64,000 bases of DNA from Tritrichomonas musculus (taxonomy: Eukaryota; Parabasalia; Tritrichomonadida; Tritrichomonadidae), in assembly GCA_039105265.1 (NCBI GenBank), contig JAPFFF010000026.1, positions 186,001-250,000 of the forward strand, written 5' to 3'. Below, piece after piece: positions 35,840 to 45,447 of the stretch. Below the pieces are notes generated by a model, which saw nothing but the letters and a program-made list of their open reading frames with translations, searched no databases and was not told the DNA's origin. Each line of letters starts with the position of its first letter. Within the stretch, counting starts at the first letter, position 1. Made by a program: the position numbers and the translations under genes.

Positions 35840-37198
35840 ATGGAAAGCAAAGATTTTGAATTTGGTCTTAGTATCAACAACTTAAGAAATATCCCATTTC
35901 ATATGTATACAAACGATTTTACATTTCATGTAAATAACAAATCATATAAAACCAATCGATTTGTTGCAGATCTCTTATCTCCCTACATTTGTCGTTTACA
36001 TTTCTCCGATCAATCCATAAATGAATATACAATTAAATACAAACCATTAGAACAAACCAACGATGACGATGATTCATTTCAACAATTTCTTAAATTAGCC
36101 ACCTTCGAAAAAGTAAAAATTAATACAAAACTTCAACAAAGATTCCGAGACTATTTTAAATTGCTTGGCAACGTTGAAGACTTTTTTAATATTCAACCAG
36201 GATATTTTAATGATCTAACCGAAGACAACGCAATAGACCGATTACTTGCACTCACCAATTTTTACAATGAAACCTCCATTCAATTAAGTTTTGAAGACAA
36301 TCAAAATATTGACAAAATCATAGATTTTATTTCGGGCCATTTTGACAGCTTCGATAAAGAAAAACTAAAACAATTTGACACACCAATACTCGAACGCATC
36401 GTTGGCAACCAAAAAATCAAGCTGAAAGAAGAAGATTCGTTGCTAAAGTTCATTTTGAATCTCTATCAAAAAGATGAAAGAGCGGCTCCACTTTTTCAAT
36501 ACGTCATCTTCAGAAATGTTTCAGAAGACGGGCTTCGTGAATTCATTGAAAAGTTTGACATTGAAAACATTGACCACGAGATTTGGAGGTCGATTTGTGA
36601 GCAAATCCTTCACTCAAAACAGTCAAAGCTCAAAGTAGAAGGACGATACGAAAAGTGCTTCACTTCATTTGAATACGAGGAAGGGAAGGAATTGAATGGA
36701 ATTCTGCACTATTTGGTAAATAAGACAGGTGGCAACATACATGACAATGGAACAGTAGAAATCACATCAAACTCAATTAGTGGTGATAACCATCCAAAAA
36801 ATTTAGTTGACTATCAGAATGAAAAAAATAGGTATCATTCGCTTGATGATGGGAAGGCGTTCATATGCTTCGATTTCAAAGAGAAAACCGTCAATTTAAC
36901 CAGCTATCAAATTAAGTCAAATTGGAATGGTGATGGAAGTTTCAATCCGAAGAATTGGGTGATTGAGGTGTCAAATGATGGGAAAGAATACAAGGAAATT
37001 GATCGTCATGATAATGACCTATCATTAAACAAAATGAGCGTAGTTTCCACATATAAAGTTCAAAAGCAATCCAGCGTTTTTTATCGTTTTATCCGATTCA
37101 GACAAACAGGAGAAGGAACATATAGAAACGATAATCGTTTCTGGTTTGTATCCATTGAATTTTATGGACGACTCGATTTTCAGGACAATTCAAAGTAG
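35840..37198 (+). CDS. BTB-like / F5/8 type C (discoidin) domain protein
   Basis: The product is 452 residues when started at MESKDFEFGL; the frame is open 66 bp further, but the upstream part is AT-rich and looks non-coding. Residues of about 25-110 (FTFHVNNKSYKTNRFVADLL) have the layout of a BTB/POZ domain, and about 130-270 resemble a BACK-type helical region. The C-terminal 150 residues are an F5/8 type C domain: NSISGDNHPKNLVDY, FICFDFKEKTVNLTSYQI, NPKNWVIEVSNDGKEYKEID and a C-terminal RFWFVSIEFYG. Such BTB-discoidin proteins are common in trichomonads. BTB suggests a cullin adaptor or oligomer, and the discoidin domain suggests ligand binding. Confidence 0.82.
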   Translation: MESKDFEFGLSINNLRNIPFHMYTNDFTFHVNNKSYKTNRFVADLLSPYICRLHFSDQSINEYTIKYKPLEQTNDDDDSFQQFLKLATFEKVKINTKLQQRFRDYFKLLGNVEDFFNIQPGYFNDLTEDNAIDRLLALTNFYNETSIQLSFEDNQNIDKIIDFISGHFDSFDKEKLKQFDTPILERIVGNQKIKLKEEDSLLKFILNLYQKDERAAPLFQYVIFRNVSEDGLREFIEKFDIENIDHEIWRSICEQILHSKQSKLKVEGRYEKCFTSFEYEEGKELNGILHYLVNKTGGNIHDNGTVEITSNSISGDNHPKNLVDYQNEKNRYHSLDDGKAFICFDFKEKTVNLTSYQIKSNWNGDGSFNPKNWVIEVSNDGKEYKEIDRHDNDLSLNKMSVVSTYKVQKQSSVFYRFIRFRQTGEGTYRNDNRFWFVSIEFYGRLDFQDNSK

Positions 37199-38528
37199 TA
37201 ATTAACTTTTAATAATGTCGCATTGGATAAATCCTCAAGTTGATATTAATAAACTTAAGTTTTTGATATATTGTATAAGATTTAAAACACTTTATTAGTA
37301 TAAATAACACTCAAAAATAAAAATAATAAAAAAAGGGAAATTATCATTTTTCCCCAACTTTTTTTATATCACATTTCAACCTGGGAAAAATGGTTTTTTG
37401 CATAAAATTTTTTAAAAAAATGTAAATTTTAACCAGTTTTCCCCAACTTTTAAATCAGTCAACATTCGGCTTTTTTAATACAGTATCAACTCTTTTCTAG
37501 CATGGTTAATCATTATTAAGGGTACAAATAAAGTTTTTTTTTGAATTTTTTTTTTAATCAAATATCTTATCAAATGCAAAAATTATCGTTTCAAAAATTT
37601 AACTGTTCAAATAAAGTTAAAATTATCTAGGAGCATTATAAACCAATTTTGAACCTTTATAAACCTGAAAATTACAAATTTTTTATTATATTATGAATAA
37701 TCCGATCTTATTTCAGGAAGATGAATGCAGGCAGGGTAATTTTAAAGATTATTATCTAAAAATACAATATAAATAAATATAAATGAGAATTTTGCTCAAT
37801 CACTATTTTTTCACTAATATATTAGCTCCAACTTTTTTAATAATTGAATTAAAAAGATTTTTATTGTCTAAAATGATATATTCTATACTAATACACTTTT
37901 TAATGCATATTTTTATTGAAATTCAAGATAAAATGATTTCTCTAATTTTCCTAATATTCTATCTCAATTTATTGATTATTTAAATAATATCATAAATTTA
38001 ATCATAATGTGAATAAATAATTGCTATGCTACCTTTTTTTCCTGGGAAGAATGGTTGCATATTCAAGATACACTTATGAAGTGTTTTTGATAACCAACAC
38101 ATAAGAAAATTATACATTATGAAAAAAAGTGTTTATATTACATAAATCCTTTATATTTTTAGGTTTTGAATTTATAAATAATAGTATAATCGTTTTATTT
38201 ATATATATATATTAAAATACAGGCAAAAACATGATATTTTATTTTACAATGAGATTTTTATTTCAAACGAACTTCATCATATTTCTGATATGAATTGACA
38301 TGTGATTTTTTCTTTTTTGTTATAATTATTTTTCAAAAGTACTTCATATTTTTCTCTAATTTGGTTCTGAATTTACATAAAATTAAATGAAAAATATTGC
38401 TTTTTTCATTTTCTCTTATGTATTTTTAAATTTTGTCTGGGATTACATTTATATAATTATTATATTCATTTATATGCAATACAATTTTTGTCAGTAATTT
38501 CGAATTAGAAATTTTTCTTTTTAATTGT
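37199..38528. other. AT-rich gene-poor region with short duplicated motifs
   Basis: No gene is supported; a 66-codon hydrophobic frame near 37783 is judged accidental. TTTCCCCAACTTTT occurs twice (near 37350 and 37437) and CCTGGGAA(A/G)AATGG twice (near 37380 and 38041), suggesting dispersed repeat remains. Confidence 0.4.
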
Positions 38529-38759
38529 AGTAGATATACTAAGCTGTGCTACAGATACTACGTACCTTTCGCACACGTTCGCTTCGCTCACTAGCTTAGC
38601 TCTAATTCATTCAGTCTACCAAAAATTATCATTTTTGTCATCCTCGACCAAATTAGTATATATACCCGCCACAGTCGCGTGACAGCTAATTTAATTGACG
38701 AAAAACCCCAAAAATCAGCTGTTTATGTATTTAATTTAGTGCTACTTGTGGCACAAGAC

Positions 38760-39015
38760 TATAGGTATATGTCTACGATCTATTAATATATGTCTACAAT
38801 CTATTAATATATGACAATTCTAATAGCGATAACCTATAATAATGGCTAAATAAACTATTATAATAGGCGAAATCGGCTATATTAATATGAAACCGTTTCT
38901 AAACAATTCCATAGCTATACTCATATACGACATTATCGAGATTGTGTCCAATAAAGTAGAACTAATAGTGGCAGATAATGAATGACTATTGTAGCATATA
39001 ATGAATGACTAAATG
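38760..39015. repeat. Short direct repeats upstream of the helicase gene
   Basis: TATATGTCTAC(G/A)ATCTATTAA is repeated in tandem at about 38766-38810, and ATAATGAATGACTA occurs at about 38976 and 38998, just before the start codon. Iterated short motifs next to a replicative helicase could be origin-like binding sites; this is inference. Confidence 0.45.
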
Positions 39016-39023
39016 TATAAACG

Positions 39024-41006
39024 ATGGGTTTGGTATGTGAATTACATGAAAATTTTCTCCGAATGAAACCAATGACACTGAACACTATGTTATACGATCA
39101 CGTATATGAAGGTATGAAATCCATATCTATAAATGATTTCCGTGATGACGATGATCCATTGAAACAACAAATCGAACCAATACCAACACCAGAAGAAGTC
39201 CATGATCCGTCATATATACGATGGCAGATGTTTGATGAGATCCCTGAACGATTATACACTATACAGTGTGAAGGTTACTTCGATAAGAACGGCCATCCAT
39301 TAGATGATGAAACATCGATTAAACACCTAACTAATGGTGAACCACCAGTAAATATCGATGATGAACTAGAACTTTGTGATGAGAATGGCGATGTAATCGA
39401 TTATATGGATTATGATGATTATTATTATTGTATGGATCACAACAAATATGATTTACGTAAGATCACTAAACAAATCCGGACTAAGAAGTTCATCTGTGAA
39501 GCTCCAATCGGTTCTGGTAAATCGACAGCGATTCGTAAATGGATTGCATCGCATAATACAGAGAGGTTTATGGTTATAGTTCCAACAGTGAATATCGCTG
39601 AAGAGTTCTATACCAAGTTGAGTGATATGGATGTTAATTCCATTCGATTATGTGTTAACGATAATGCGTTTAAAGAGTTTCACAAAGCTGTACACAATGA
39701 AGTTAATGTGATTATTACTACATACAACACAGCTTCGAAATGTTTAGGGGATCTAATTGAAGAATATTACATGAACGAACAACGATTAGATTACTTTCTA
39801 GTGATTGATGAAGCTCATATGTTACTACAACATATTGGATTGATTGAGATTACTAAAGAGTTCGATAAGGTTGCGTTAATAAGTGCTACTGCTGACGATA
39901 TTAAACACTTCGCGTGTTTTAGAGATTACATAATCGTTAATCCATGTATCGATAAGAGATACAATCGAAATATATACGTTAACAAGTTGATACCAGATGC
40001 TGATGAACAACGAGCTGAGATAGTGAACTTAATCGATACAAAGCGAATGAACTACGATAAAGTATTAGTGAAGATCGAAGATAAGAAACAATGTAAGTTA
40101 TTGAAAGAGATGCTGATAGATAGATACAAGGTTGCGTTATACACAGGTGATACCAAAGAGATTAAGTTGAATGAAGATGGTTTGTTCGATGAAGATGTTG
40201 ATGTTGTTATATCTACCTCATCTATCCAGAATGGACAGTCCATTAAAGAGAATATTCTATCTGTATTCGTCCAAACATATATCGATAGTGTGTCCAGTGT
40301 TAAACAGTTTCTAGGTCGAAACCGAAATCGAAACTCGGATGTATATGTATATGTTCGATATGGTAAACACATGAACAAGAGAAAGTACTCGATACCGAAC
40401 AACAGATATGAGAGATACTTAAACGAACTGCGTGATAGAGCATGGAATTGTATGAGCAAAACAGGTTGGAATTGTATATTACGTGGGTATGGTCGTGTAC
40501 GATTCGGTAAATCTGCTGTTGATGATGACGATTCACAAAGTGAAGTTCTCGAAGAGAATGATACTTCGTACTCCGCTACCGCGGATGAACCAGTTGATGA
40601 TGATGAATCTGTTGATGAACATGTCGTTAATGAACCTATCGTTGATGAACATGTCGTTAATGAACCTATCGTTAATGAACCTATCGTTAATGAACCTATC
40701 GTTAATGAACCTATCGTTGATGAACCTATCGTTAATGAACCTATCGTTGATGAACATGTCGTTAATGAACCTATCGTTGATGAACATGTCGTTAATGAAC
40801 CAGTTAATGAACCAGTTAATGAACCTATCGTTGATGAACATATCGTTAATGAACCTATCGTTGATATAGAATTTACTACCAAAAGAGATCTATACAACTA
40901 TTATGGAATCGATATTAAGACAATACCAGATGGGTATGAAGTTAATATGAGATATAACAGAGTTAATGGTAAACGAGGTCGAGTATATAAATTGGTGAAG
41001 AAGTGA
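39024..41006 (+). CDS. Superfamily 2 helicase with NEPIV repeat tail
   Basis: This 660-residue protein has an acidic N-terminus. The helicase motifs are: Walker A APIGSGKST (160-168), Ia-like VIVPTVN, motif II DEAH (262-265), motif III SAT (287-289) and motif VI QFLGRNRNR (428-436). The order and spacing fit an SF2 helicase of the kind used as viral origin-binding or replicative helicase; the exact family is not clear. Residues of about 530-610 are a tandem array of NEPIV and DEHVV units. A basic C-terminal domain ends the protein (YNYYGIDIKTIPDGYEVNMR and onward). Codon use is less A/T-ended than in the host genes. The frame is whole. Confidence 0.82.
   Translation: MGLVCELHENFLRMKPMTLNTMLYDHVYEGMKSISINDFRDDDDPLKQQIEPIPTPEEVHDPSYIRWQMFDEIPERLYTIQCEGYFDKNGHPLDDETSIKHLTNGEPPVNIDDELELCDENGDVIDYMDYDDYYYCMDHNKYDLRKITKQIRTKKFICEAPIGSGKSTAIRKWIASHNTERFMVIVPTVNIAEEFYTKLSDMDVNSIRLCVNDNAFKEFHKAVHNEVNVIITTYNTASKCLGDLIEEYYMNEQRLDYFLVIDEAHMLLQHIGLIEITKEFDKVALISATADDIKHFACFRDYIIVNPCIDKRYNRNIYVNKLIPDADEQRAEIVNLIDTKRMNYDKVLVKIEDKKQCKLLKEMLIDRYKVALYTGDTKEIKLNEDGLFDEDVDVVISTSSIQNGQSIKENILSVFVQTYIDSVSSVKQFLGRNRNRNSDVYVYVRYGKHMNKRKYSIPNNRYERYLNELRDRAWNCMSKTGWNCILRGYGRVRFGKSAVDDDDSQSEVLEENDTSYSATADEPVDDDESVDEHVVNEPIVDEHVVNEPIVNEPIVNEPIVNEPIVDEPIVNEPIVDEHVVNEPIVDEHVVNEPVNEPVNEPIVDEHIVNEPIVDIEFTTKRDLYNYYGIDIKTIPDGYEVNMRYNRVNGKRGRVYKLVKK
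40591..40862 (+). repeat. 15-bp coding repeats in the helicase gene
   Basis: About 18 imperfect units of 15 bp, mainly GTTAATGAACCTATC (NEPIV) and GTTGATGAACATGTC (DEHVV), with a few shorter GTTAATGAACCA units (NEP). The near identity of units implies continuing slippage or unequal exchange. Long frames in other phases here are artefacts of the repeat. Confidence 0.9.
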
Positions 41007-41045
41007 ATCGACGATGTGATTCCTTTGTATTTTTCTCGAACTTAA

Positions 41046-41258
41046 ATGACCGCATTAACAGAACTATTCGCATGTGATGATATGAACAAGTTGAAGCATG
41101 AACTCGCTAGACTTATCGAATCCAAAGACTATAAGACAGTGAATACATTGTTACGTTGTAATCCAAATACATGGAAAATTAATACTCGTGAACTTAATGA
41201 AGAGATACCATGTGATGATAAACACTTCACTAAACGAAAAGGTGTAATGAAGTTCTAG
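41046..41258 (+). CDS. Small ORF next to the helicase, 70 residues
   Basis: MTALTELFACDDMNKLKHEL begins a short, charged helical protein with no recognised domain. It lies 40 bp after the helicase and has a Maverick-like start region: a GTATTTTTC tract, a short spacer and TTAAATG. The structured non-coding element begins 57 bp downstream on the same strand. Confidence 0.55.
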   Translation: MTALTELFACDDMNKLKHELARLIESKDYKTVNTLLRCNPNTWKINTRELNEEIPCDDKHFTKRKGVMKF

Positions 41259-41314
41259 ACCAGACCTCGACGTAAAGACTAAGACATGATGAGACCAAAA
41301 AGATGATTTTTTTA

Positions 41315-41544
41315 GCAAAAACCAACTACAGTAGATGCGTCATGCATTCGATATAAGAGATGAACATACTAACCCGGGATCGTACATCCAATCCTTTATA
41401 AAGAGAAACAATATGCATCTACTATAGTTGGGGAACGTTCATTATGAGGATTACATTCGTCGACAAATGCTTCTGTGTTATCTATACCACAAGTAATAGT
41501 TTACCACAAGGTGTTTAATTCGCTAGGGTTCTATCACAAATATG
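41315..41544 (+). ncRNA. Structured non-coding element, copy B
   Basis: This 230-nt segment is homologous to the minus strand of 9395-9613 in Maverick 1. A 17-bp stem with one mismatch joins CCAACTACAGTAGATGC (41322-41338) to GCATCTACTATAGTTGG (41415-41431). Against copy A the stem keeps pairing through at least three paired substitutions next to the invariant ATGC/GCAT core. The loop keeps ACCCGGGAT, and CATTCG/CAAATG at about 41455-41470 matches the small hairpin of copy A. The last 58 nt (41487-41544) match copy A at 55 positions. In both elements it lies just downstream of a small gene on the same strand. Confidence 0.6.
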
Positions 41545-41550
41545 ATACAA

Positions 41551-41612
41551 AAAACATGTATGGAGTTGGTTCTATATTTAAATGATAGGTGTTGGCCAAC
41601 CAACATGTTTTT
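41551..41612. repeat. Interrupted inverted repeat and palindrome
   Basis: AAACATGT and TTGGTT at 41552-41579 pair with AACCAACATGTTT at 41597-41610, and the centre holds the palindrome GTTGGCCAAC. TATATTTAAAT also occurs on both sides. It sits at the right side of the helicase insertion and may be part of its terminus or a transcription end. Confidence 0.5.
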
Positions 41613-41650
41613 ATATTTAAATAATAATAAAAAAATCAAAAAAAAATTCA

Positions 41651-41990
41651 TCACGTTATTAAGCTTTTGAGTTTTTCTTTTGCACCATCATAACCCAATT
41701 TATCTGCCTTTCTAAAATGTTCGAGTGCTTTTGATCTATCCTTTGTGACTCCGGTGCCATCCTGGTAGCATAGCCCAGTTAAGTAGCATCCAGAAGGGCT
41801 TCCCATATCTGCTGCCTTCTTAAAGCAACCGAAAGCCTTTTCCCTGTTTCCGTTGAAGTAAATCAAACCCATTGCAGCATAAGAATCTGAATAACCTTTT
41901 TCTGCAGCTTTTTGATAATAACTTAAGGCCTTGTCGACATTCTTCTTTACGCCGTTTCCATTTTCGTACATCGCTGATAAGATATCATTA
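41651..41990 (-). pseudogene. Sel1-repeat gene fragment
   Basis: About three Sel1 repeats are seen (YENGNGVKKNVDKALSYYQK, GCFKKAADMGSPSGCYLTGL, GTGVTKDRSKALEHFRKADK). The frame continues a few codons upstream of the first Met (FNDILSAMYENG) and then meets a stop, so the N-terminal part of a longer protein is missing. It lies directly beside the helicase insertion. It could still be expressed as a 106-residue protein from 41971, but a truncated relic is more likely. Confidence 0.65.
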
Positions 41991-42077
41991 AAGTAATTTA
42001 ATTATATTAATTCTTCTTTTTTTTATTCTCAATTTTTTGCAAATTTTCTATCAGTAAATATCCTATTGAATTATTAT

Positions 42078-42205
42078 GTTTTCCGGTTACGACTTTTACC
42101 CGATACCGTAGAGATTACCGCTTACCGGTAATTGCCGGTAACAATGTAATAAAAAAAAAAAAAAACGCCGGTAAAGACACATTACCGCCGGTTTACAGTT
42201 AGGTA
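42078..42205. repeat. TTACCGG-rich patch around a poly(A) run
   Basis: TTACCGGTAATTGCCGGTAA is a near-perfect palindrome at about 42123-42142. CGCCGGTAAAG and TTACCGCCGG follow beyond a run of about 17 A. Partial inverted symmetry suggests a small repeat element or its remains. Confidence 0.5.
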
Positions 42206-43297
42206 TCTTATAGTACATTTAATAAAATATAATTAGTGCTCAAAATATGATTTTTAGAGGATTTATAGAACTTATGATATATTCATTTTACTTTTACTTA
42301 AAAATTATATAAAAAAAATTTTGAAATAAATCATTTTTTGTTTTTCCGATCGAACTTTTTCAAATAATTATATTTTAAATAAATATTTGAGAATATTAGA
42401 GCAGAAATTTATTTTGTTGATTAATAAAAATTATATACTTCTTTATTATAAATCAAATAATGATTTTACCTACTTTGTAAAAACAAAATAAAATATTTTA
42501 TTTTGTTACATGCAAATATAATTACTTTAATAAATTCATAATTAATATCTAAGTATATTTATATCATAAAATAAATTTTTGATAATTCAATTTCCAAGTT
42601 ATAAATAAAACTTATTTCTTCTCAAATTGAAAGAATATTCAATTAGCGTTCTCTCAAATTGAAAAGCTATTCAATAAAAATTCTCTCAAATTGAAATGGT
42701 ATTCAATCATGATCTTATCAAATATGAAAGAGAATTCATTTTTCAATATATCAAATTTGAATATATCTACTTTTTGAATTGAAGATATTGAGTTAAAAAT
42801 GATCATTTGAATGAAAACTAAAAACTGTATAGAAGTTTTCGTTTGCTCAAGAAGAAAAGTTTTAATATACATCATTTAAATCTTATATTATCATTTTCAA
42901 AAAAATTTATCGAGTAGAATTTTGGTTGACATGCCTCTATTTTTTGAAAAATTTAAAAACCCTAGAAAAGTGGTGATTAAAATATTATTTTTTTATTTTT
43001 GAACTTATATTTTTCTATAATATTATATTTGTTTGTTTATAAAATAAAAATATATTTAATAAATTTAGACTATGTGGAGATACGAAAAATCAAAAATCGA
43101 TATTTCAATAATTTCCAAATAATTTCTAATCCATTCGATACATTTTCCTGTAATAATTTTATCGTTTTAGATATTTTATTTTACATGATATATCTCGTTA
43201 ATTGGAAGATCTATCTAGGATTTATTGAGATAAAGCTAAAATATTAATTTTTTTGACGGTTTAAGGAGAAAAAAAGGTTAATTTTTTTCCCTAAAGA

Positions 43298-43372
43298 GGT
43301 GAAGTCGTCAATCTAAGCGAATTCAATTTTTTGAAAAAAGGTGAAGTCGTCAATCTAAGAGAATTCAATTTT
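43298..43372. repeat. Tandem repeat, 42-bp period
   Basis: GGTGAAGTCGTCAATCTAAG followed by (C/A)GAATTCAATTTT occurs at 43298-43330 and again at 43340-43372 with one difference. Confidence 0.85.
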
Positions 43373-44269
43373 GAATGTATTGAAATCACGATCAAGATTA
43401 CCTAAAGATTTAAAATAATAATATATTTATTTATAATCCAGATTTCTTGAGAAAAATATGGAAAATAAAACAAAAATTATTTTTTTTTTTTTGTAGTAAA
43501 AGTGGATTGAGCGATTGTTTTGCTATTGTTCTTTTTTTGAAACTTTTTGGGCGGTTAACTTATCCTAAAAAAATTTTTATTTCCTAAACATCTGTATTCA
43601 TAAATATAATATGAAGAAATATTAATTAATTAATAAAAAATAATTAATTGTTTTTTTTTAAATGAATGGAATATCAGAGATTTTTTTCCGCCTTTTTTTC
43701 AGAGATTTTCTCTCAAACGCTTTGAAAAAATTTTTACACACAATTTTTTCTGAGATTTTATTTCAGAAATTTTAATGGAGTAAAATGACATAAATGTATA
43801 TAATGTAAAAAAGAAATATTTATTATAATAAAGTATAGTTTTTTCAAAGCCTTTTAAGCTTTTCTTGGGAATGATGCAAAATAAAACAGCTGGACAATAA
43901 AAATTCTGTGACTTATTACTAATGTTGAAATATATGTGTTACAATGGCTTCAATTCTTATAAAGGAGCAGAATCGTTGCATAAAGCATGTTTTGATGGCT
44001 AATTTGAATTTGAAAAAAGTTCACTATATAAATATTAAATGGCAAAGAATATCAAATGTGGGATAGCTGCCAATCTTTCAGTCCCCTATATCAGCTTGTT
44101 TCTAACCAATTGATGCAGTTTTCCGAAAAGAATAGTGAAATAACATACCGTGGGCTTACATAGAATCAATAAAAATTATTATAAACATTATGTAAACGAT
44201 TAAAAAATATTCAAAAAATTGAGAAGAAAATTTCGGAAAAAAAAAAGCAATTTACTATCTACCAAAATC

Positions 44270-45412
44270 ATGCTTTTGTTTTTTTTAATAATTCTTCTTA
44301 GCAGATCTGAACCAGAAAAATTAACAATTGCTGTTGAGCCCGAAAAGAAAAATATGTCTCTTGTCAATGTTAAACCTGTTAGTAATTCTTTTCTCCAGAA
44401 CATATTTAATGATTATATATCAACTTCAATAAAAGAAGGTCAAGAAATTATGTTCGATTACGAAAACCATCCAGTTCTTCAAGGTTTTGTTGATGCATAT
44501 AAAAATCATAGGCCAGTTACAATTTCTCCTGATATCATATGGACTTTAATTATTCAAGCATTTTCAAACCATGTTGGTGCTCATGCAGAAGAACTTCGTG
44601 CGATGTTTGTCAACTTTGATGGTACCAAAGAATTAGTTGTCGAGCGGCAAGATCTAGATTTTTTCACAATGACGTCAGAAGATTACGAACGCGAAATTTT
44701 CCCAGATTTTATAAAGAAAATATCTGAATATACAGGAGAAAGCATCATAAATACAATGACGCCTGATTTTTCAACAACAACAAGTATATCTCTTGCAGTA
44801 GGTCAACTTTCAATCATGTCAGCTATGAAAAACTACTTTAAATACAGACTTTTATTTGGTGGTTGTGGATTCCCGTTTGTGACAATTGAAGGCTCGCTTG
44901 AAGATTGGCAAAAAATAATTGCAAAATTGAATGAATTGAAAAAGTACAAATTTGAATGGTTTACAGATGAAATCGCCAAAATTGTGAATAAGATCATTGA
45001 TACAAAGAAAGGAAATGTTGATGTCAAGTTCTGGAAAGAAATGATTAGATTCAAAGATCCAGATGGAAGTTATTCCCCTAACTATGTCGACGGTTGGCTC
45101 ACAAAATTCTTCCCTTACGATTTCTATGGAAAATTGTTGAAAGGACCAATTTATGAGACTGATTCTTTGCCAAGTGAAATGTTAAGTGTTCCTTTCATAT
45201 TGCTGGTCGTTCCTCCTGGAAAGAATCCAAAAGACGTCGAGGAAGTCAAGTGTGAAATGCTCGCTGGCTTTGTTGGAATGACGCAGAATCGTAAGACAGC
45301 AAGCTTCAAGCCGGAAATCGGATGGGTGATTAGAAAAAGAAAGGAGATTCCGCCAGGACAAGAATATATGTATCAAAAAGAAGAAGCTAGACGAAACATT
45401 TTGCATTTATAA
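44270..45412 (+). CDS. DUF4419 family protein, probably secreted
   Basis: The product is 380 residues from the first ATG. A hydrophobic N-terminus MLLFFLIILLSRS looks like a signal peptide or anchor. The rest has DUF4419 hallmarks: NHPVLQGFVDAYKNHRPVTI, SPDIIWTLIIQAFSNHV, AEELRAMFV, DFSTTT and a central LLFGGCGFPFVTIEGSLEDW. The C-terminal MLAGFVGMTQ also fits. DUF4419 proteins occur in fungi, protists and some bacteria, and their biochemical role is not established. The gene stands alone between long spacers; a MITE lies 35 bp downstream. Confidence 0.85.
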   Translation: MLLFFLIILLSRSEPEKLTIAVEPEKKNMSLVNVKPVSNSFLQNIFNDYISTSIKEGQEIMFDYENHPVLQGFVDAYKNHRPVTISPDIIWTLIIQAFSNHVGAHAEELRAMFVNFDGTKELVVERQDLDFFTMTSEDYEREIFPDFIKKISEYTGESIINTMTPDFSTTTSISLAVGQLSIMSAMKNYFKYRLLFGGCGFPFVTIEGSLEDWQKIIAKLNELKKYKFEWFTDEIAKIVNKIIDTKKGNVDVKFWKEMIRFKDPDGSYSPNYVDGWLTKFFPYDFYGKLLKGPIYETDSLPSEMLSVPFILLVVPPGKNPKDVEEVKCEMLAGFVGMTQNRKTASFKPEIGWVIRKRKEIPPGQEYMYQKEEARRNILHL

Positions 45413-45447
45413 ATAAAAAATATTTATTTTAGTTTTTTTATTTATTA

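Larger units (their letters stand above)
38529..41620. mobile_element. Virus-like insertion carrying an SF2 helicase (family unassigned)
   Basis: Base composition rises abruptly near 38529 and falls again after about 41620. Inside are a helicase gene, a small ORF and a non-coding element homologous to one in Maverick 1. The left edge reads AGTAGATATACTAAG, resembling the outer end of the foldback element at 18850 (AGTAGTTATACATAG), but no matching right terminus was found. The genes present look whole. It may be a Maverick-derived fragment or a separate plasmid- or virus-like element that shares signals with Mavericks. No capsid or integrase is present. Confidence 0.6.
41991..44269. other. 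Long AT-rich gene-poor region
   Basis: No gene is supported. Two local features stand out: a GC-richer patch at 42078-42205 with several TTACCGG/CCGGTAA motifs around a poly(A) run, and a tandem repeat of period 42 bp at 43298-43372. Two short frames near 42654 and 42999 look accidental. Confidence 0.45.

Noticed and set aside
37783-37983. A 66-codon hydrophobic plus-strand frame
   Set aside because: Composition equals that of the AT-rich spacer; no start signal, no homology and no neighbours.
40533-40897. Long minus-strand and alternative plus-strand frames over the helicase repeat tail
   Set aside because: They are artefacts of the 15-bp repeat, which leaves all phases free of stops.
41270-41330. 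Hammerhead-type core (a TGATGAGA string near 41287) beside the structured element
   Set aside because: No matching GAAA strand with supporting stems could be placed, so no known ribozyme class is claimed.
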